A stretch of 64,000 nucleotides of DNA from Paraburkholderia bannensis NBRC 103871 (GCF_000685015.1 NZ_BAYA01000023.1:1-64000); one strand, 5' to 3'; positions 51,808 through 61,403 are shown, counted from the first letter of the stretch. The notes: generated by a model not told the origin, from the letters alone. Made by a program: numbers and translations.

Positions 51808-52827
51808 ATGCTTTCCACGCAGGATGCGATTAATCGACCCGAGCAACGCGAGCAACGCGACCAGCGCGATCACCGCTTCGCGGGGCACGCCAGGATCGAC
51901 CAGCCCGATCTCGAACTGGTCGCCGTCCCGGTCGCCGAGTCGTTCAAGGTCTGGGCGCACGGCTATCCCTATCGCACGGTGCGCTGGCATTTCCATCCCG
52001 AGTACGAGATCCACCTCATCACGGCCACGACGGGCAAGTATTTCGTCGGCGATCACATCGGCAATTTCGTGCCCGGCAATCTCGTGATGGTCGGGCCGAA
52101 CCTGCCGCATAACTGGGTGAGCAGCGTGCCGCAAGGCGAGCGCGTCGACGAACGTTGCCTCGTCCTGCAATTCGACGCCGCGTTCATGGCGCGCACGATT
52201 GACGCATTTCCGGAGTTCCGGCGCGTCGAGGCGCTGCTCGACGCCTCGCGCGGCGGCCTGCTGTTCCCGGCGGAAACCGGCGCGGCCGTGGCGCCGATCC
52301 TGCGCGAGATGGTGGGCGCGCAAGGGCTGCGCCGCGTCATGCTGTTCATCGCGCTGTTCGACCAGTTGCTGCGCAGCGCCGAGCCGCAAAAGCTCGCCAG
52401 CGCCGCGTACCGTGCCGACCCGACGCGCTACGCCGGTTCGCGCATCAATCACGTGCTGACCTTTATCGGCAAGAACCTCTCGCAGGAATTGCGCGAGAGC
52501 GACCTGGCGGCGCTCGCGGGGCAGAGCGTGAGCGCTTTTTCGCGCTATTTCCGCCGTCACACGGGCGTGCCGTTCGTGCAGTACGTGAACCAGTTGCGCA
52601 TCGATCTCGCGTGCCAGTTGCTCCTGTCCGACGAGCTGAGCATCACCGGGATCTGCTACCAGGTGGGCTTCAATAACCTCTCGAATTTCAACCGGCAGTT
52701 CCTGCAGATCAAAGGGATGTCGCCGTCGCGCTGGCGTTCGTGGCAACGCCTCAACGTCGCCAGCGCCGCCGCATCGGCCGACCGCTCCGCCGACGTTTCC
52801 GCCGACCTTTCCACCGTGAGCGCCTAG
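51808..52827 (+). CDS. AraC-family regulator of the ribitol operon
   Basis: A 339-residue protein: a cupin-type N-terminal sensor (WHFHPEYEIHLITATTGKYF) and a C-terminal AraC double helix-turn-helix (LAALAGQSVSAFSRYFRRH, then ICYQVGFNNLSNFNRQFLQI). ATG 51808 follows AGGAGGAGACAG. It directly precedes and points at the sugar ABC, ribitol dehydrogenase and ribulokinase genes, so a pentitol-responsive activator is inferred. Confidence 0.9.
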   Translation: MLSTQDAINRPEQREQRDQRDHRFAGHARIDQPDLELVAVPVAESFKVWAHGYPYRTVRWHFHPEYEIHLITATTGKYFVGDHIGNFVPGNLVMVGPNLPHNWVSSVPQGERVDERCLVLQFDAAFMARTIDAFPEFRRVEALLDASRGGLLFPAETGAAVAPILREMVGAQGLRRVMLFIALFDQLLRSAEPQKLASAAYRADPTRYAGSRINHVLTFIGKNLSQELRESDLAALAGQSVSAFSRYFRRHTGVPFVQYVNQLRIDLACQLLLSDELSITGICYQVGFNNLSNFNRQFLQIKGMSPSRWRSWQRLNVASAAASADRSADVSADLSTVSA

Positions 52828-52964
52828 CGCACGCTCTGGCGCAGTTTCGCGCGCCTCAACCGTCATGTCCCGCCGGGCCAAGCCGCCCGGCGTGGGGAAG
52901 CTTTACCTGTGGTTCACCGGCGGCATGCGCTGCACCGGCATTTTTCCAACAACGGAGACAAGCA

Positions 52965-54023
52965 ATGACCCGACTCACGACTCAACTGATCGGCGCGGCC
53001 CTGTTTGGCCTGGCGCTGACCGGCGCGACCGCGTCCTTCGCCGCGCCCAGCGGCACGGTGGCGTTCCTGATGCCCGACCACGCGTCGACGCGCTACGAGC
53101 AGCACGACTTTCCCGGCTTCAAGGCGGAAATGGCGAAGCTCTGCGCGGGCTGCAAGGTGCTCTACCAGAACGCCAACGCCGATGCTTCGACCCAGCAGCA
53201 ACAGTTCAATTCGGTGATTGCGCAGGGCGCGAAGGTGATCGTGCTCGATCCGGTCGATTCGACGGCGGCGGCTTCGCTCGTGCATATGGCGCAAAGCCAG
53301 GGCATCAAGGTCATTGCCTACGATCGACCGGTGCCGTCGACGCCCGCGGACTATTACGTCTCGTTCGACAACGAGGAGATCGGCAAGTCGATTGCGCAGT
53401 CGCTCGTGCAGCGCTTCAAGGAAGCGGGCGTGGCGGGCAGCAAGGGCGGCGTGCTCGAAGTCAACGGTTCGCCCACTGATGCGGCGGCGGGCCTCATCAA
53501 GAAGGGCATCCACGAAGGGCTGGAAGGCAGCGGCTACAAGACGCTGTCCGAATACGACACGCCCGAATGGGCGCCGCCGAAGGCCCAGCAGTGGGTGAGC
53601 GGGCAGATCACGCGCTTCGGTGCGCAGATCGTCGGCGTGGTGGCCGCGAATGACGGCACGGCGGGCGGCACCATTGCCGCGTTCAAGGCCGCGGGCGTGA
53701 ATCCCGTGCCGCCGGTGACGGGCAACGACGCGACGCTGGCGGGCCTGCAACTGATCGTGGCGGGCGACCAGTACAACACGATCCTCAAGCCGAGCGAGAT
53801 TGTCGCGGCCGCGGCGGCGATGGTTGCCGTGGGCTTCCTCTCGGGCGATAAGCCCAAGGGCGAAACGACGCTCTTCAACACGCCTTCGCAGCTCTTCAAG
53901 CCCGCCGTCATCACCTCGAAGAACATCAAGGCCGAGGTGCTCGACAAGGGCTTCACGAGCGCGAAAGACCTGTGCACCGGGCGCTATGCGGACGGCTGCA
54001 AGAAGCTTGGGATCGCCGATTGA
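52965..54023 (+). CDS. Sugar ABC transporter substrate-binding protein (probable ribitol binding)
   Basis: A 352-residue periplasmic binding protein of the ribose/xylose type (PBP1-like). Signal peptide to TASFA; the mature part has VAFLMPDHASTRYEQHDFPG, VIVLDPVDSTAAASLV, VIAYDRPVPSTPADYYVSFD and VAANDGTAGGTIAAFKAAG. It resembles XylF. Its operon with a ribitol dehydrogenase points to a pentitol ligand. CGGAGACAAGCA precedes ATG 52965. Confidence 0.9.
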   Translation: MTRLTTQLIGAALFGLALTGATASFAAPSGTVAFLMPDHASTRYEQHDFPGFKAEMAKLCAGCKVLYQNANADASTQQQQFNSVIAQGAKVIVLDPVDSTAAASLVHMAQSQGIKVIAYDRPVPSTPADYYVSFDNEEIGKSIAQSLVQRFKEAGVAGSKGGVLEVNGSPTDAAAGLIKKGIHEGLEGSGYKTLSEYDTPEWAPPKAQQWVSGQITRFGAQIVGVVAANDGTAGGTIAAFKAAGVNPVPPVTGNDATLAGLQLIVAGDQYNTILKPSEIVAAAAAMVAVGFLSGDKPKGETTLFNTPSQLFKPAVITSKNIKAEVLDKGFTSAKDLCTGRYADGCKKLGIAD

Positions 54024-54099
54024 TTCGGCATGCAGATAAATCGGGCGCGGCGGCTTGCACAGCCGCCGTCCCCTGGCTTACCAGAAAGCAGGTATTTCC

Positions 54100-54930
54100 A
54101 TGACTGAGCCCATGATTGAGAACTCCCCAACTCGCGCCGCGCCGGGCGAGCTCGTGCTGAGTCTGCGCGGCATTTCCAAGCACTTCGGCGCGGTGTCCGC
54201 GCTCACCGATATCGAGCTCGACGTCCACGCCGGTGAAGTGGTGGCGCTGGTGGGCGACAACGGCGCGGGCAAATCGACGCTCGTGAAGGTGCTCGCGGGC
54301 GTGCATCAACCGAGCGCGGGCACAATCACGTTTCGCGGCCAGCCGGTCACGCTGACCGACCCGGCCACCGCGCTCGACCTGGGCATTGCCACGGTGTTCC
54401 AGGATCTTGCGCTGTGCGAGAACCTCGACGTCGTCGCCAACATCTTTCTTGGCCGCGAATTGAGCCCGCTGCGGCTCGACGAAGTGCAAATGGAAGTGCG
54501 CGCGTGGACGCTGCTCAACGAGCTGTCGGCGCGCATTCCCGACGTGCGCGACGTGGTCGCGTCGCTGTCGGGCGGCCAGCGCCAGACGGTGGCGATCGCG
54601 CGTTCGCTGCTGCTCGACCCCAAGCTCATCATGCTCGATGAGCCGACGGCCGCGCTCGGCGTGGCGCAGACCGCCGAGGTGCTGAACCTGATCGAGCGCG
54701 TACGCGAGCGCGGCCACGCCGTCATCATGATCAGCCACAACATGGAGGACGTGCGCGCCGTGGCGGATCGCATCGTGGTGCTGCGGCTGGGCCGCAACAA
54801 CGGTGTGTTCTATCCCGATTCCTCCAACGCCGAACTGGTCGCCGCCATCACGGGCGCGACCGAAAACGCCGTGTCGCGCCGCGCCGGACGGCGCGCGGCA
54901 GGGCAGGAAGCCAGGCAGGACGTTCAATGA
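54100..54930 (+). CDS. Sugar ABC transporter ATPase, single domain
   Basis: A 276-residue ATPase with Walker A GDNGAGKSTLV, signature LSGGQ, Walker B IMLDEPTAALG and ISHNMEDV. It is a single ABC domain, whereas RbsA/XylG-type partners of XylH-like permeases usually carry two fused domains; it must act as a homodimer, as in FrcA-like systems. Its stop overlaps the permease start (ATGA at 54927). Confidence 0.92.
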   Translation: MTEPMIENSPTRAAPGELVLSLRGISKHFGAVSALTDIELDVHAGEVVALVGDNGAGKSTLVKVLAGVHQPSAGTITFRGQPVTLTDPATALDLGIATVFQDLALCENLDVVANIFLGRELSPLRLDEVQMEVRAWTLLNELSARIPDVRDVVASLSGGQRQTVAIARSLLLDPKLIMLDEPTAALGVAQTAEVLNLIERVRERGHAVIMISHNMEDVRAVADRIVVLRLGRNNGVFYPDSSNAELVAAITGATENAVSRRAGRRAAGQEARQDVQ

Positions 54931-56198
54931 AAGAGGCGATCATGAGCAAGCAAACGCAGGGCGCGACGCCGCCCACGCTACTCGACCGCAGCGACGTGCG
55001 CGTCAAGCACGCAAGCGGCGTCGGCGAAAGCCTGTCCGCTTTCGTCGACCGGATCCGCTCGGGCGACCTCGGCTCGCTGCCGGTCATCGTCGGTCTCGTC
55101 ATCATCTGGACGGTGTTCACGAGCCTGAACCCGGTCTTCCTGTCCGCCGACAATCTCGTGAACCTGTTGTTCGACTGCTCGACGGTCGGCGTGATTTCGC
55201 TGGGCATCGTCTGCGTGCTGCTGGTCGGCGAAATCGATCTTTCGGTCGGCTCGATGAGCGGCTTTGCGTCGGCGCTGCTGGGCCTGCTGTGGGTCAATGC
55301 GGGCTGGCCGGTGCTGCTGGCCATCGCAGCGGCGATTGTCGTGGGCGGGGTGATCGGCGCGCTCTACGCGTTGCTGCTGAACCGCCTGGGCATGCCGAGC
55401 TTCGTGTCGACGCTCGCCGGGCTGCTGGCGATTCTCGGCATGCAGTTGTACGTGCTTGGCTCGGACGGCTCGATCAACTTGCCCTACGGCTCGCCGATGG
55501 TGAATTTCGGGCAGTCGATGATCATTCCCGCCGTCGTTTCACACCTGCTGGCGCTCCTGCCAGGGCTGACGATGGTGGTGCTCGGACTGCGCACGCGCGA
55601 ACGCCGCCGCGCGGCCCGGCTTTCCGCGCCATCGGTGAGCGGCCTGCTGGCGCGCGCGGCGCTCATCACGCTGGCCCTCGAACTCGTGGTGGCCTATCTC
55701 GACCGCGGACGCGGCGTGCCGCTGATGTTCGGCGTATTCCTCGGCCTGACGGTGGCGATGAACTATGCGCTCACGCGCACGCGCTGGGGCCGTTCGATGA
55801 ACGCCGTGGGTGGCAATCGCGAGGCCGCGCGCCGCGCCGGTATCAACGTGCGGCGCATCTATACGAGCGCCTTCGTGCTGTGCGCCGCGCTGGCGGCGCT
55901 GGGCGGCGTGCTCACGGCAGCGCGTCTGGCGTCCGCGAGCCAGCAGGCCGGCACCGGCGACGTCAACCTCAACGCCATCGCGGCGGCCGTGATCGGCGGC
56001 ACGAGCCTCTTTGGCGGGCGCGGCAGCGCGTGGTCGGCGGTGCTCGGGATCATCGTGATCCAGTCGATCGCGAGCGGCCTCACGCTGCTCAATCTGTCTT
56101 CGTCGCTGCGTTTCATGATCACTGGCGCGGTGCTTGCCATCGCCGTGATCGTCGATTCGCTGGCGCGCCGCTCGCGTGTCACGCATGGCCGCGCCTGA
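54927..56198 (+). CDS. Sugar ABC transporter permease (XylH-like)
   Basis: A 423-residue inner-membrane protein with ten or more helices, the length and segment order of XylH (LVGEIDLSVGSMSGFASALL, MNYALTRTRWGRSMNAVGGN, AARRAGINVRRIYTSAFVLC, AAAVIGGTSLFGGRGSAW). It forms the channel of the importer. ATG 54927 overlaps the ATPase stop; ATG 54942 is an alternative with AGAGG upstream. Confidence 0.92.
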   Translation: MKEAIMSKQTQGATPPTLLDRSDVRVKHASGVGESLSAFVDRIRSGDLGSLPVIVGLVIIWTVFTSLNPVFLSADNLVNLLFDCSTVGVISLGIVCVLLVGEIDLSVGSMSGFASALLGLLWVNAGWPVLLAIAAAIVVGGVIGALYALLLNRLGMPSFVSTLAGLLAILGMQLYVLGSDGSINLPYGSPMVNFGQSMIIPAVVSHLLALLPGLTMVVLGLRTRERRRAARLSAPSVSGLLARAALITLALELVVAYLDRGRGVPLMFGVFLGLTVAMNYALTRTRWGRSMNAVGGNREAARRAGINVRRIYTSAFVLCAALAALGGVLTAARLASASQQAGTGDVNLNAIAAAVIGGTSLFGGRGSAWSAVLGIIVIQSIASGLTLLNLSSSLRFMITGAVLAIAVIVDSLARRSRVTHGRA

Positions 56199-56242
56199 TC
56201 CTGCCGATCCTGCTCAATTCAATGCATCCTGGAGAGTCGTTC

Positions 56243-56971
56243 ATGTCTGAATCCATCAAGGGGAAGGTAGCCGCCATCACCGGTGCGGCTTCCGGTATCG
56301 GTTTCGAGTGCGCCCGCGCGCTGGTCGGGCAAGGTGCGAAGGTCGTGCTGATCGACCGCGCGAAAGAGCGGCTGGACGCGTGCTGCGCGGAACTCGGGCC
56401 CAACGCGCTGCCATTGCAGGTCGACCTGCTGCAGCCCGCCGAGGTCTCGGGCATGCTGCCGAAGATCCTTCAACTGGCGGGCGGCCTCGACATTTTCCAT
56501 GCGAACGCGGGCGCGTATATCGGCGGCGAGGTGGCGAGCGGCAATCCCGACGACTGGGATCGCATGCTGAACCTGAACATCAACGCGGCGTTCCGCAGCG
56601 TTCACGCAGTGCTGCCGCACATGGTCGCGCAGCGCTCGGGCGACATCCTGTTCACGAGCTCGATTGCGGGCATCGTGCCGGTGGTGTGGGAGCCGATCTA
56701 TACGGCGTCCAAGTTCGCCGTGCAGGCTTTCGTGCACACCACGCGCCGTCAGGTCGCGAAGCATGGCGTGCGGGTGGGGGCGGTCGCGCCGGGGCCGGTC
56801 GTCACCGCGCTGCTCGACGACTGGCCGAAGGCCAAGATGGAGGAGGCGCTGGCCTCGGGCAGCCTGATGCAGCCGAAGGAAGTCGCCGATGCGGTCGTCT
56901 TCATGCTGACGCGGCCGCGCAACGTGACGATTCGCGATCTCGTGATCCTGCCCAACAGCGTGGATCTTTGA
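56243..56971 (+). CDS. rbtD: Ribitol 2-dehydrogenase (SDR family)
   Basis: A 242-residue SDR strikingly like Klebsiella ribitol dehydrogenase: KVAAITGAASGIGFECARAL, LDIFHANAGAYIGGEVA, LNINAAFRSVHAVLPH, EPIYTASKFAVQAFVHTTRR (catalytic Tyr about 153, Lys 157), VVTALLDDWPKAKMEEALA and the end VILPNSVDL. It oxidises ribitol to D-ribulose with NAD. TGGAGAG precedes ATG 56243. The kinase gene next to it completes conversion to D-ribulose 5-phosphate. Confidence 0.93.
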   Translation: MSESIKGKVAAITGAASGIGFECARALVGQGAKVVLIDRAKERLDACCAELGPNALPLQVDLLQPAEVSGMLPKILQLAGGLDIFHANAGAYIGGEVASGNPDDWDRMLNLNINAAFRSVHAVLPHMVAQRSGDILFTSSIAGIVPVVWEPIYTASKFAVQAFVHTTRRQVAKHGVRVGAVAPGPVVTALLDDWPKAKMEEALASGSLMQPKEVADAVVFMLTRPRNVTIRDLVILPNSVDL

Positions 56972-57019
56972 GCGGCGCATCACCATGAGGCGCTCCATTC
57001 AACGGACAGACCAACTGCA

Positions 57020-58654
57020 ATGACTTCAGCGAAAGTAGAGGACGCCGCGCGCTATGTGATCGGCGTGGACGTGGGCACGGGCAGCGCGCGGGCGGGCGTG
57101 TTCGATGCGAACGGCGTCATGGCGGCGTCGGCGAAACACGACATCAGCGTGTTTCATTCGAGCGGATCGATCGTCGAGCAGTCAAGCACGCAGATCTGGC
57201 GCGCCGTGTGCCATGCCGTGCAGGACGCGCTGGCGGCGGCTGCGCTCGCGCCGGAGGCCATCGCCGGGATCAGCTTCGATGCGACCTGCTCGCTGGTCGT
57301 GCTGGGCGAAGGCGGCAAGCCGCTGCCGGTCGGCCCGACGGAAGACGCGCAGCGCGACATCGTCGTCTGGATGGATCATCGCGCCGTCGACCAGGCGCAG
57401 CGGATCAACGCGACGCGCCACGACGTGCTGCGCTTCGTCGGCGGCACGATCTCGCCGGAAATGGAGACGCCCAAGCTGCTGTGGCTGCTGGAGCATCGCC
57501 CGCAGGTGTTCGAGGCCGCGTGGCAGTTCTTCGACCTGACCGATTTCCTGACCTGGCGCGCGAGCGGCGACCTGGCGCGCTCCACCTGCACCGTCACCTG
57601 CAAGTGGACTTATCTGGCGCACGAGCGGCGCTGGGACGAGAGCTATTTCCGCGCGGTGGGGCTGGGCGTGCTCGCCGATGAGGGCTTCGCGCGCATCGGC
57701 CAGCGCGTGGTCGAACCGGGCACGGCGCTGGGCAGTGGGTTGACGCCGCAGGCCGCCGCCGATCTGGGCCTGCGCGCCGGGACGCCGGTGGCCGCAGGCG
57801 TGATCGACGCGCATGCGGGCGGGATCGGCACGGTGGGCGCCGATGGCGCGCCGCAGGCGTGTCTCGCCTACGTGTTCGGCACCTCGTCGTGCACGATGAC
57901 CACCACGCGCGAACCGGTTTTCGTGCCGGGCGTGTGGGGCCCGTATTTTTCGGCGATGGTGCCGCAGACCTGGCTCAACGAAGGCGGGCAGTCGGTCGCG
58001 GGCGCGGCGATCGAGCGGCTTGTCGGCATGCATCCGTTGGCGCGCGAGGCGCAGGAGCGCGCGGCCCAGGCGGCGCAGTCGCTGCCCGAGTTGCTCGCGG
58101 GCCTGGCGGTGCAGGCTTGCGGCACGCTGTCCGATGCGGTGCGGCTCGCCCGCGACCTCCATGTGGTGCCGGAATTCCTCGGCAACCGCGCGCCGTTTGC
58201 CGACCCGCACGCGAAGGCGCTGATCGCGGGCCTGGGCATGGAGACCGACATGGACAGTCTGGTGGCGCTCTACGTTGCGGGCATTTGCAGCATCGGCTAT
58301 GGGCTACGCCAGATCATTGAAGTCCAGGCGGCGGCGGGTGCGCCGGTCGAGCGCGTGGTCATCAGCGGCGGCGCGGGGCGTCTGGGCCTGGTGCGGCAAC
58401 TGCTGGCCGAAGCGACGGCAAAGCCCGTGCTCGTGACCGAGGCGCCGGAGCCGGTGCTGCTGGGCGCGGCGATGCTGGGCGCCGTGGCGGGCGGGTTGTA
58501 CGACGACCTGCAAGCGGCGATGGCGCGCATGTCGCGAATCGACAAGGTTCACGAACCCGCGAGCGGCGACATTGCCGCGCTCCACGAGGCGCGCTACGCC
58601 GCGTTCAAGCAGTTGCAGGACGTGGCGCGGAGCATTCGTCAGACGCACGGGTGA
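57020..58654 (+). CDS. rbtK: FGGY-family pentulose kinase (D-ribulokinase)
   Basis: A 544-residue FGGY kinase: the N-terminal actin-like fold VIGVDVGTGSARAGVFDANG, AIAGISFDATCSLVVL, WMDHRAVDQAQRIN, and the C-terminal GGAGRLGLVRQLLAEATAKP. Length and pattern fit the pentulose (D-ribulose/ribitol-type) branch. It should phosphorylate the D-ribulose made by RbtD for entry to the pentose phosphate pathway. It ends the operon; a strong terminator follows. Confidence 0.92.
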   Translation: MTSAKVEDAARYVIGVDVGTGSARAGVFDANGVMAASAKHDISVFHSSGSIVEQSSTQIWRAVCHAVQDALAAAALAPEAIAGISFDATCSLVVLGEGGKPLPVGPTEDAQRDIVVWMDHRAVDQAQRINATRHDVLRFVGGTISPEMETPKLLWLLEHRPQVFEAAWQFFDLTDFLTWRASGDLARSTCTVTCKWTYLAHERRWDESYFRAVGLGVLADEGFARIGQRVVEPGTALGSGLTPQAAADLGLRAGTPVAAGVIDAHAGGIGTVGADGAPQACLAYVFGTSSCTMTTTREPVFVPGVWGPYFSAMVPQTWLNEGGQSVAGAAIERLVGMHPLAREAQERAAQAAQSLPELLAGLAVQACGTLSDAVRLARDLHVVPEFLGNRAPFADPHAKALIAGLGMETDMDSLVALYVAGICSIGYGLRQIIEVQAAAGAPVERVVISGGAGRLGLVRQLLAEATAKPVLVTEAPEPVLLGAAMLGAVAGGLYDDLQAAMARMSRIDKVHEPASGDIAALHEARYAAFKQLQDVARSIRQTHG

Positions 58655-58696
58655 CTGCCGGGCTTATCGGCCCGCTTTGCCTGCGCTTGCCTGGCC

Positions 58697-58731
58697 AGGG
58701 CGCGTCCTGAGGGTCTCAAGGACGCGCCTTT
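58697..58731 (+). terminator. Rho-independent-type terminator after ribulokinase gene
   Basis: GGCGCGTCCT at 58699-58708 pairs perfectly with AGGACGCGCC at 58719-58728 (plus two weaker outer pairs) around a ten-base loop and is followed by TTT. Confidence 0.75.
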
Positions 58732-58823
58732 CACATTTCTCTCGCGTTTCTCCGTCCCCGACTATCCGCTAACCGCCGACCGCGCGTTTCCTCGCAGCGC
58801 CGAGCCGAGCCTCGTCCGCGATC

Positions 58824-58876
58824 ATGGTATTCCATAATATTTTGGCGAGTTGCCGATCTATACTATGGCATACCAT
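58824..58876. promoter_or_regulatory. Tandem operator-like palindromes upstream of porin
   Basis: ATGGTATTCCAT (58824-58835) and ATGGCATACCAT (58865-58876) both have ATGG/CCAT symmetric arms and are each followed by AATATTT. Their centres are 41 bases apart, about four helical turns. The pattern is like GntR (FadR/FCD-type) operators. They lie about 220-270 bases upstream of the porin start; no GntR gene is present in the window. Confidence 0.65.
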
Positions 58877-59094
58877 AATATTTAGAAGACAAGTCCGGCG
58901 AGTCGCGGCAAGCCGTGCGCACTGGTGTTTCGTTGAAAGTCTCGTTCGAACGAGACCGGATTGGCACGTGCATCGATCGCCTGCTTAGTCCAGCCCCTAT
59001 GGCAAGCCAATCAATCAGGATGCCGAATAAAAATGAAAGCCGTCGCATGAAGCCGCGGCCCGCAGCAGCGAATTTGACGAGGAAAGGAGAAGGC

Positions 59095-60258
59095 ATGAAG
59101 CATCGTTCTACGAGAAAGGCCCAAATAGCGTGCTTGCTGGCGGGAAGCGCACTGGTCACGCTGAACGCACACGCGCAGTCGTCGGTGACGCTTTACGGGG
59201 TGATTGACGAGGGGATCGACTACGTCAGCAACAGCGGCGGTCATTCGCTCTGGCGCATGCGCGACGGCACCTATGACGGCGTCTATGGCAGCCGCTGGGG
59301 CCTGAAAGGCACCGAAGACCTGGGCGGCGGACTGAGCGCGATATTCAAGCTCGAATCCGGTTTCAGCACGGAAAACGGTCAAAGCCGTCAGGGTGGCCGC
59401 CTGTTCGGGCGTCAGGCGTATGTGGGGCTCTCGGATACGCGCTTCGGCACGGTGACGCTGGGGCGCCAGTACGATTCGGTGGTCGACTACCTGCAGCCGC
59501 TCACCGCGCCAGGCCAACTGGGCGGCCCGCTCGTGCACGCGGGCGACATCGACAATACGGACAACTCATTTCGCGTCGATAACGCCATCAAGTACGCGAG
59601 CCCGAAGATTGGCGGCCTGACTTTCGGCGGCCTTTATTCGTTCACGAATTCCACCGCGCCGGGACGCGGCACGACCGGGCTATGGAGCCTTGGAGCCAAC
59701 TACGCGTTTGGCGGCTTCAACATCGCGGGCGCTTATCTTTACGCGAAAAACCCCGGCGTGCTGCTCAGCGACGGCGATTTCGTGAGCAACACTACGGGTA
59801 CCGCGATTGGCGCGAGCGGGCCGTTCAGCTATGTCGGCAATCCGGCCAACGAACAGATTTTCGGCGCGGCGATCAATTACGCGCTGGGCTCGGCCACGCT
59901 GGGCCTCGACTACACCAACACCAAGTTCAACGATGCCAACGGCACGCACGGCACCGTGATCTTCACCAACTACGAAGCGTGGGGCCGCTATAACCTCACG
60001 TCGGCGTGGTATGTGGGCGCGCAGTACGTGTACACGCACGGCAATATTGGCTATAGCCAGCAGGTGCCGATCTATCATCAGGTCGGCCTGACGACGGCCT
60101 ACGCATTGTCCAAGCGCACGTCGATCTACGCGATGGGCGTGTGGCAGAAGGCGGCAGGCGCGGCGTCGAATGCCGATATCTTCGATTATTCGGTGGCGTC
60201 GGCCTCGTCGAACAACCATCAGACGGTCGTGCGAATCGGCATGTACCATCAGTTTTAA
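59095..60258 (+). CDS. Gram-negative porin (OmpC/Burkholderia type)
   Basis: A 387-residue outer-membrane porin. The signal peptide is cleaved after NAHA (residue 27) to give QSSVTLYGVIDEGI; SRWGLKGTEDLGGGLSAIF and FGRQAYVGL follow, and the C-terminus is YHQF with the barrel-assembly Phe. AAAGGAG precedes ATG 59095. It lies downstream of the ribitol operon terminator and has its own control region with two operator-like palindromes, so it may serve pentitol uptake or another regulated substrate. Confidence 0.94.
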   Translation: MKHRSTRKAQIACLLAGSALVTLNAHAQSSVTLYGVIDEGIDYVSNSGGHSLWRMRDGTYDGVYGSRWGLKGTEDLGGGLSAIFKLESGFSTENGQSRQGGRLFGRQAYVGLSDTRFGTVTLGRQYDSVVDYLQPLTAPGQLGGPLVHAGDIDNTDNSFRVDNAIKYASPKIGGLTFGGLYSFTNSTAPGRGTTGLWSLGANYAFGGFNIAGAYLYAKNPGVLLSDGDFVSNTTGTAIGASGPFSYVGNPANEQIFGAAINYALGSATLGLDYTNTKFNDANGTHGTVIFTNYEAWGRYNLTSAWYVGAQYVYTHGNIGYSQQVPIYHQVGLTTAYALSKRTSIYAMGVWQKAAGAASNADIFDYSVASASSNNHQTVVRIGMYHQF

Positions 60259-60299
60259 AGCGGCTTTAAACAGCCTGCTTTAAATCGCGCGAGCCGGCG

Positions 60300-61256
60300 T
60301 CATGCCCGCTCGCGTTTTTTCGTCTGCTTCGCGTTTTTGCGCGCAGGCGTTGCCGTATCGGCGAACAGGTCGATCACGACGCTGCGCAGCCAGCGATTGC
60401 CGTCGTCCTGCTGGACGCGCGCGTGCCAGAGCAGGTGGATCGGCGCGGCGGGCAATGCGATCGGCAGCGCGCACATGCTTAGCGAGAACAGCGGCGCCAG
60501 TTGCAACGCAAGGCGCTCGGGGACGGTGGCGATCAGGTCGGTGCGTTGCAGGATGTAGCCCACGCTCATGAAGTGCGGCACGCTCAGCCGCACCTGCCTG
60601 CGCACGCCACGGCGCTTGAGCCAGTCGTCCACCTGGCCGTGCCCGGTGCCCGCCGAGACCACGACCAGATGTTCCGCCTCGCGCCATGCAGCGAGCGTCA
60701 TGGGTTCCTGTTCGAGCGCATGGCCCTGGCGGTACAGGCAGACATAGCGCTGGTCGAACAGCCGCCGCTGATAGAAACCACCCTTGAGTTGCGGCAGCAG
60801 GCCGATCGCCAGGTCGACGCGGCCATCGGCCATTTCATTGCCCAGATTGACGCTTGTGTTGCGCACGGTATTGAGCGCGACGCCCGGCGCTTCGCGCGAT
60901 AGCCGCTCGACCAGCGCGGGCAGAAACACCACCTCGCCGATGTCGGTCATGCCGATCGTGATGGTGCGCGACGCGCGCAACGGGTCGAAGCCCGTCATGG
61001 GATTGAGCGCGGCGTGCAAAGTCGCGAGCGCCTGCGAAACCGGCTCGGCCAGGCGCAGCGCGTAGGGCGTGGGCACGACGCCGCCTGGCGCGCGCACGAA
61101 TAGCGGATCGCCCAGTTTGCGGCGCAGTTTGGCCAGCGCATTGCTGACGCCAGGCTGGCTCATGTTCATCTGCTCGGCCACGCTCGCCACGCGCCGTTCC
61201 TGCATGAGGCGCTGGAACAGCAGCAGGAGATTGAGATCGATGTCGCCTAGTTCCAT
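60300..61256 (-). CDS. LysR-family regulator, NahR/DntR-like
   Basis: A 318-residue regulator with sequence order very like NahR: MELGDIDLNLLLLFQRLM, MSQPGVSNALAKLRRKLGDP, TPYALRLAEPV, ITIGMTDIGEVVFLPALVE, DLAIGLLPQLKGGFYQRRLF, AGTGHGQVDDWLKRRGV and PHFMSVGYILQRTDLIATVP. NahR-type proteins respond to salicylate. It is divergent from the salicylate hydroxylase-like gene at 61404, which it probably activates. Confidence 0.9.
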   Translation of the reverse strand: MELGDIDLNLLLLFQRLMQERRVASVAEQMNMSQPGVSNALAKLRRKLGDPLFVRAPGGVVPTPYALRLAEPVSQALATLHAALNPMTGFDPLRASRTITIGMTDIGEVVFLPALVERLSREAPGVALNTVRNTSVNLGNEMADGRVDLAIGLLPQLKGGFYQRRLFDQRYVCLYRQGHALEQEPMTLAAWREAEHLVVVSAGTGHGQVDDWLKRRGVRRQVRLSVPHFMSVGYILQRTDLIATVPERLALQLAPLFSLSMCALPIALPAAPIHLLWHARVQQDDGNRWLRSVVIDLFADTATPARKNAKQTKKRERA

Positions 61257-61403
61257 ATCTTTTGTCTCGCTCCACCCTCATTGATCTGGGTGATGTTGTC
61301 GATTCATTTCATCTTATTGAGCAATGAAAAACCAGTGCTGAAAATACCGACAGGGTTCGCGCAACACGTCCGGGCCGATAAATCCAGTACAGGAGACAGA
61401 GTC
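61257..61403. promoter_or_regulatory. Divergent LysR/monooxygenase control region
   Basis: The spacer contains ATTGATCTGGGTGAT and ATTCATTTCATCTTATTGAG, which have the AT-flanked interrupted-dyad character of LysR binding sites and recall NahR boxes only loosely. Both promoters must lie here. Confidence 0.4.
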
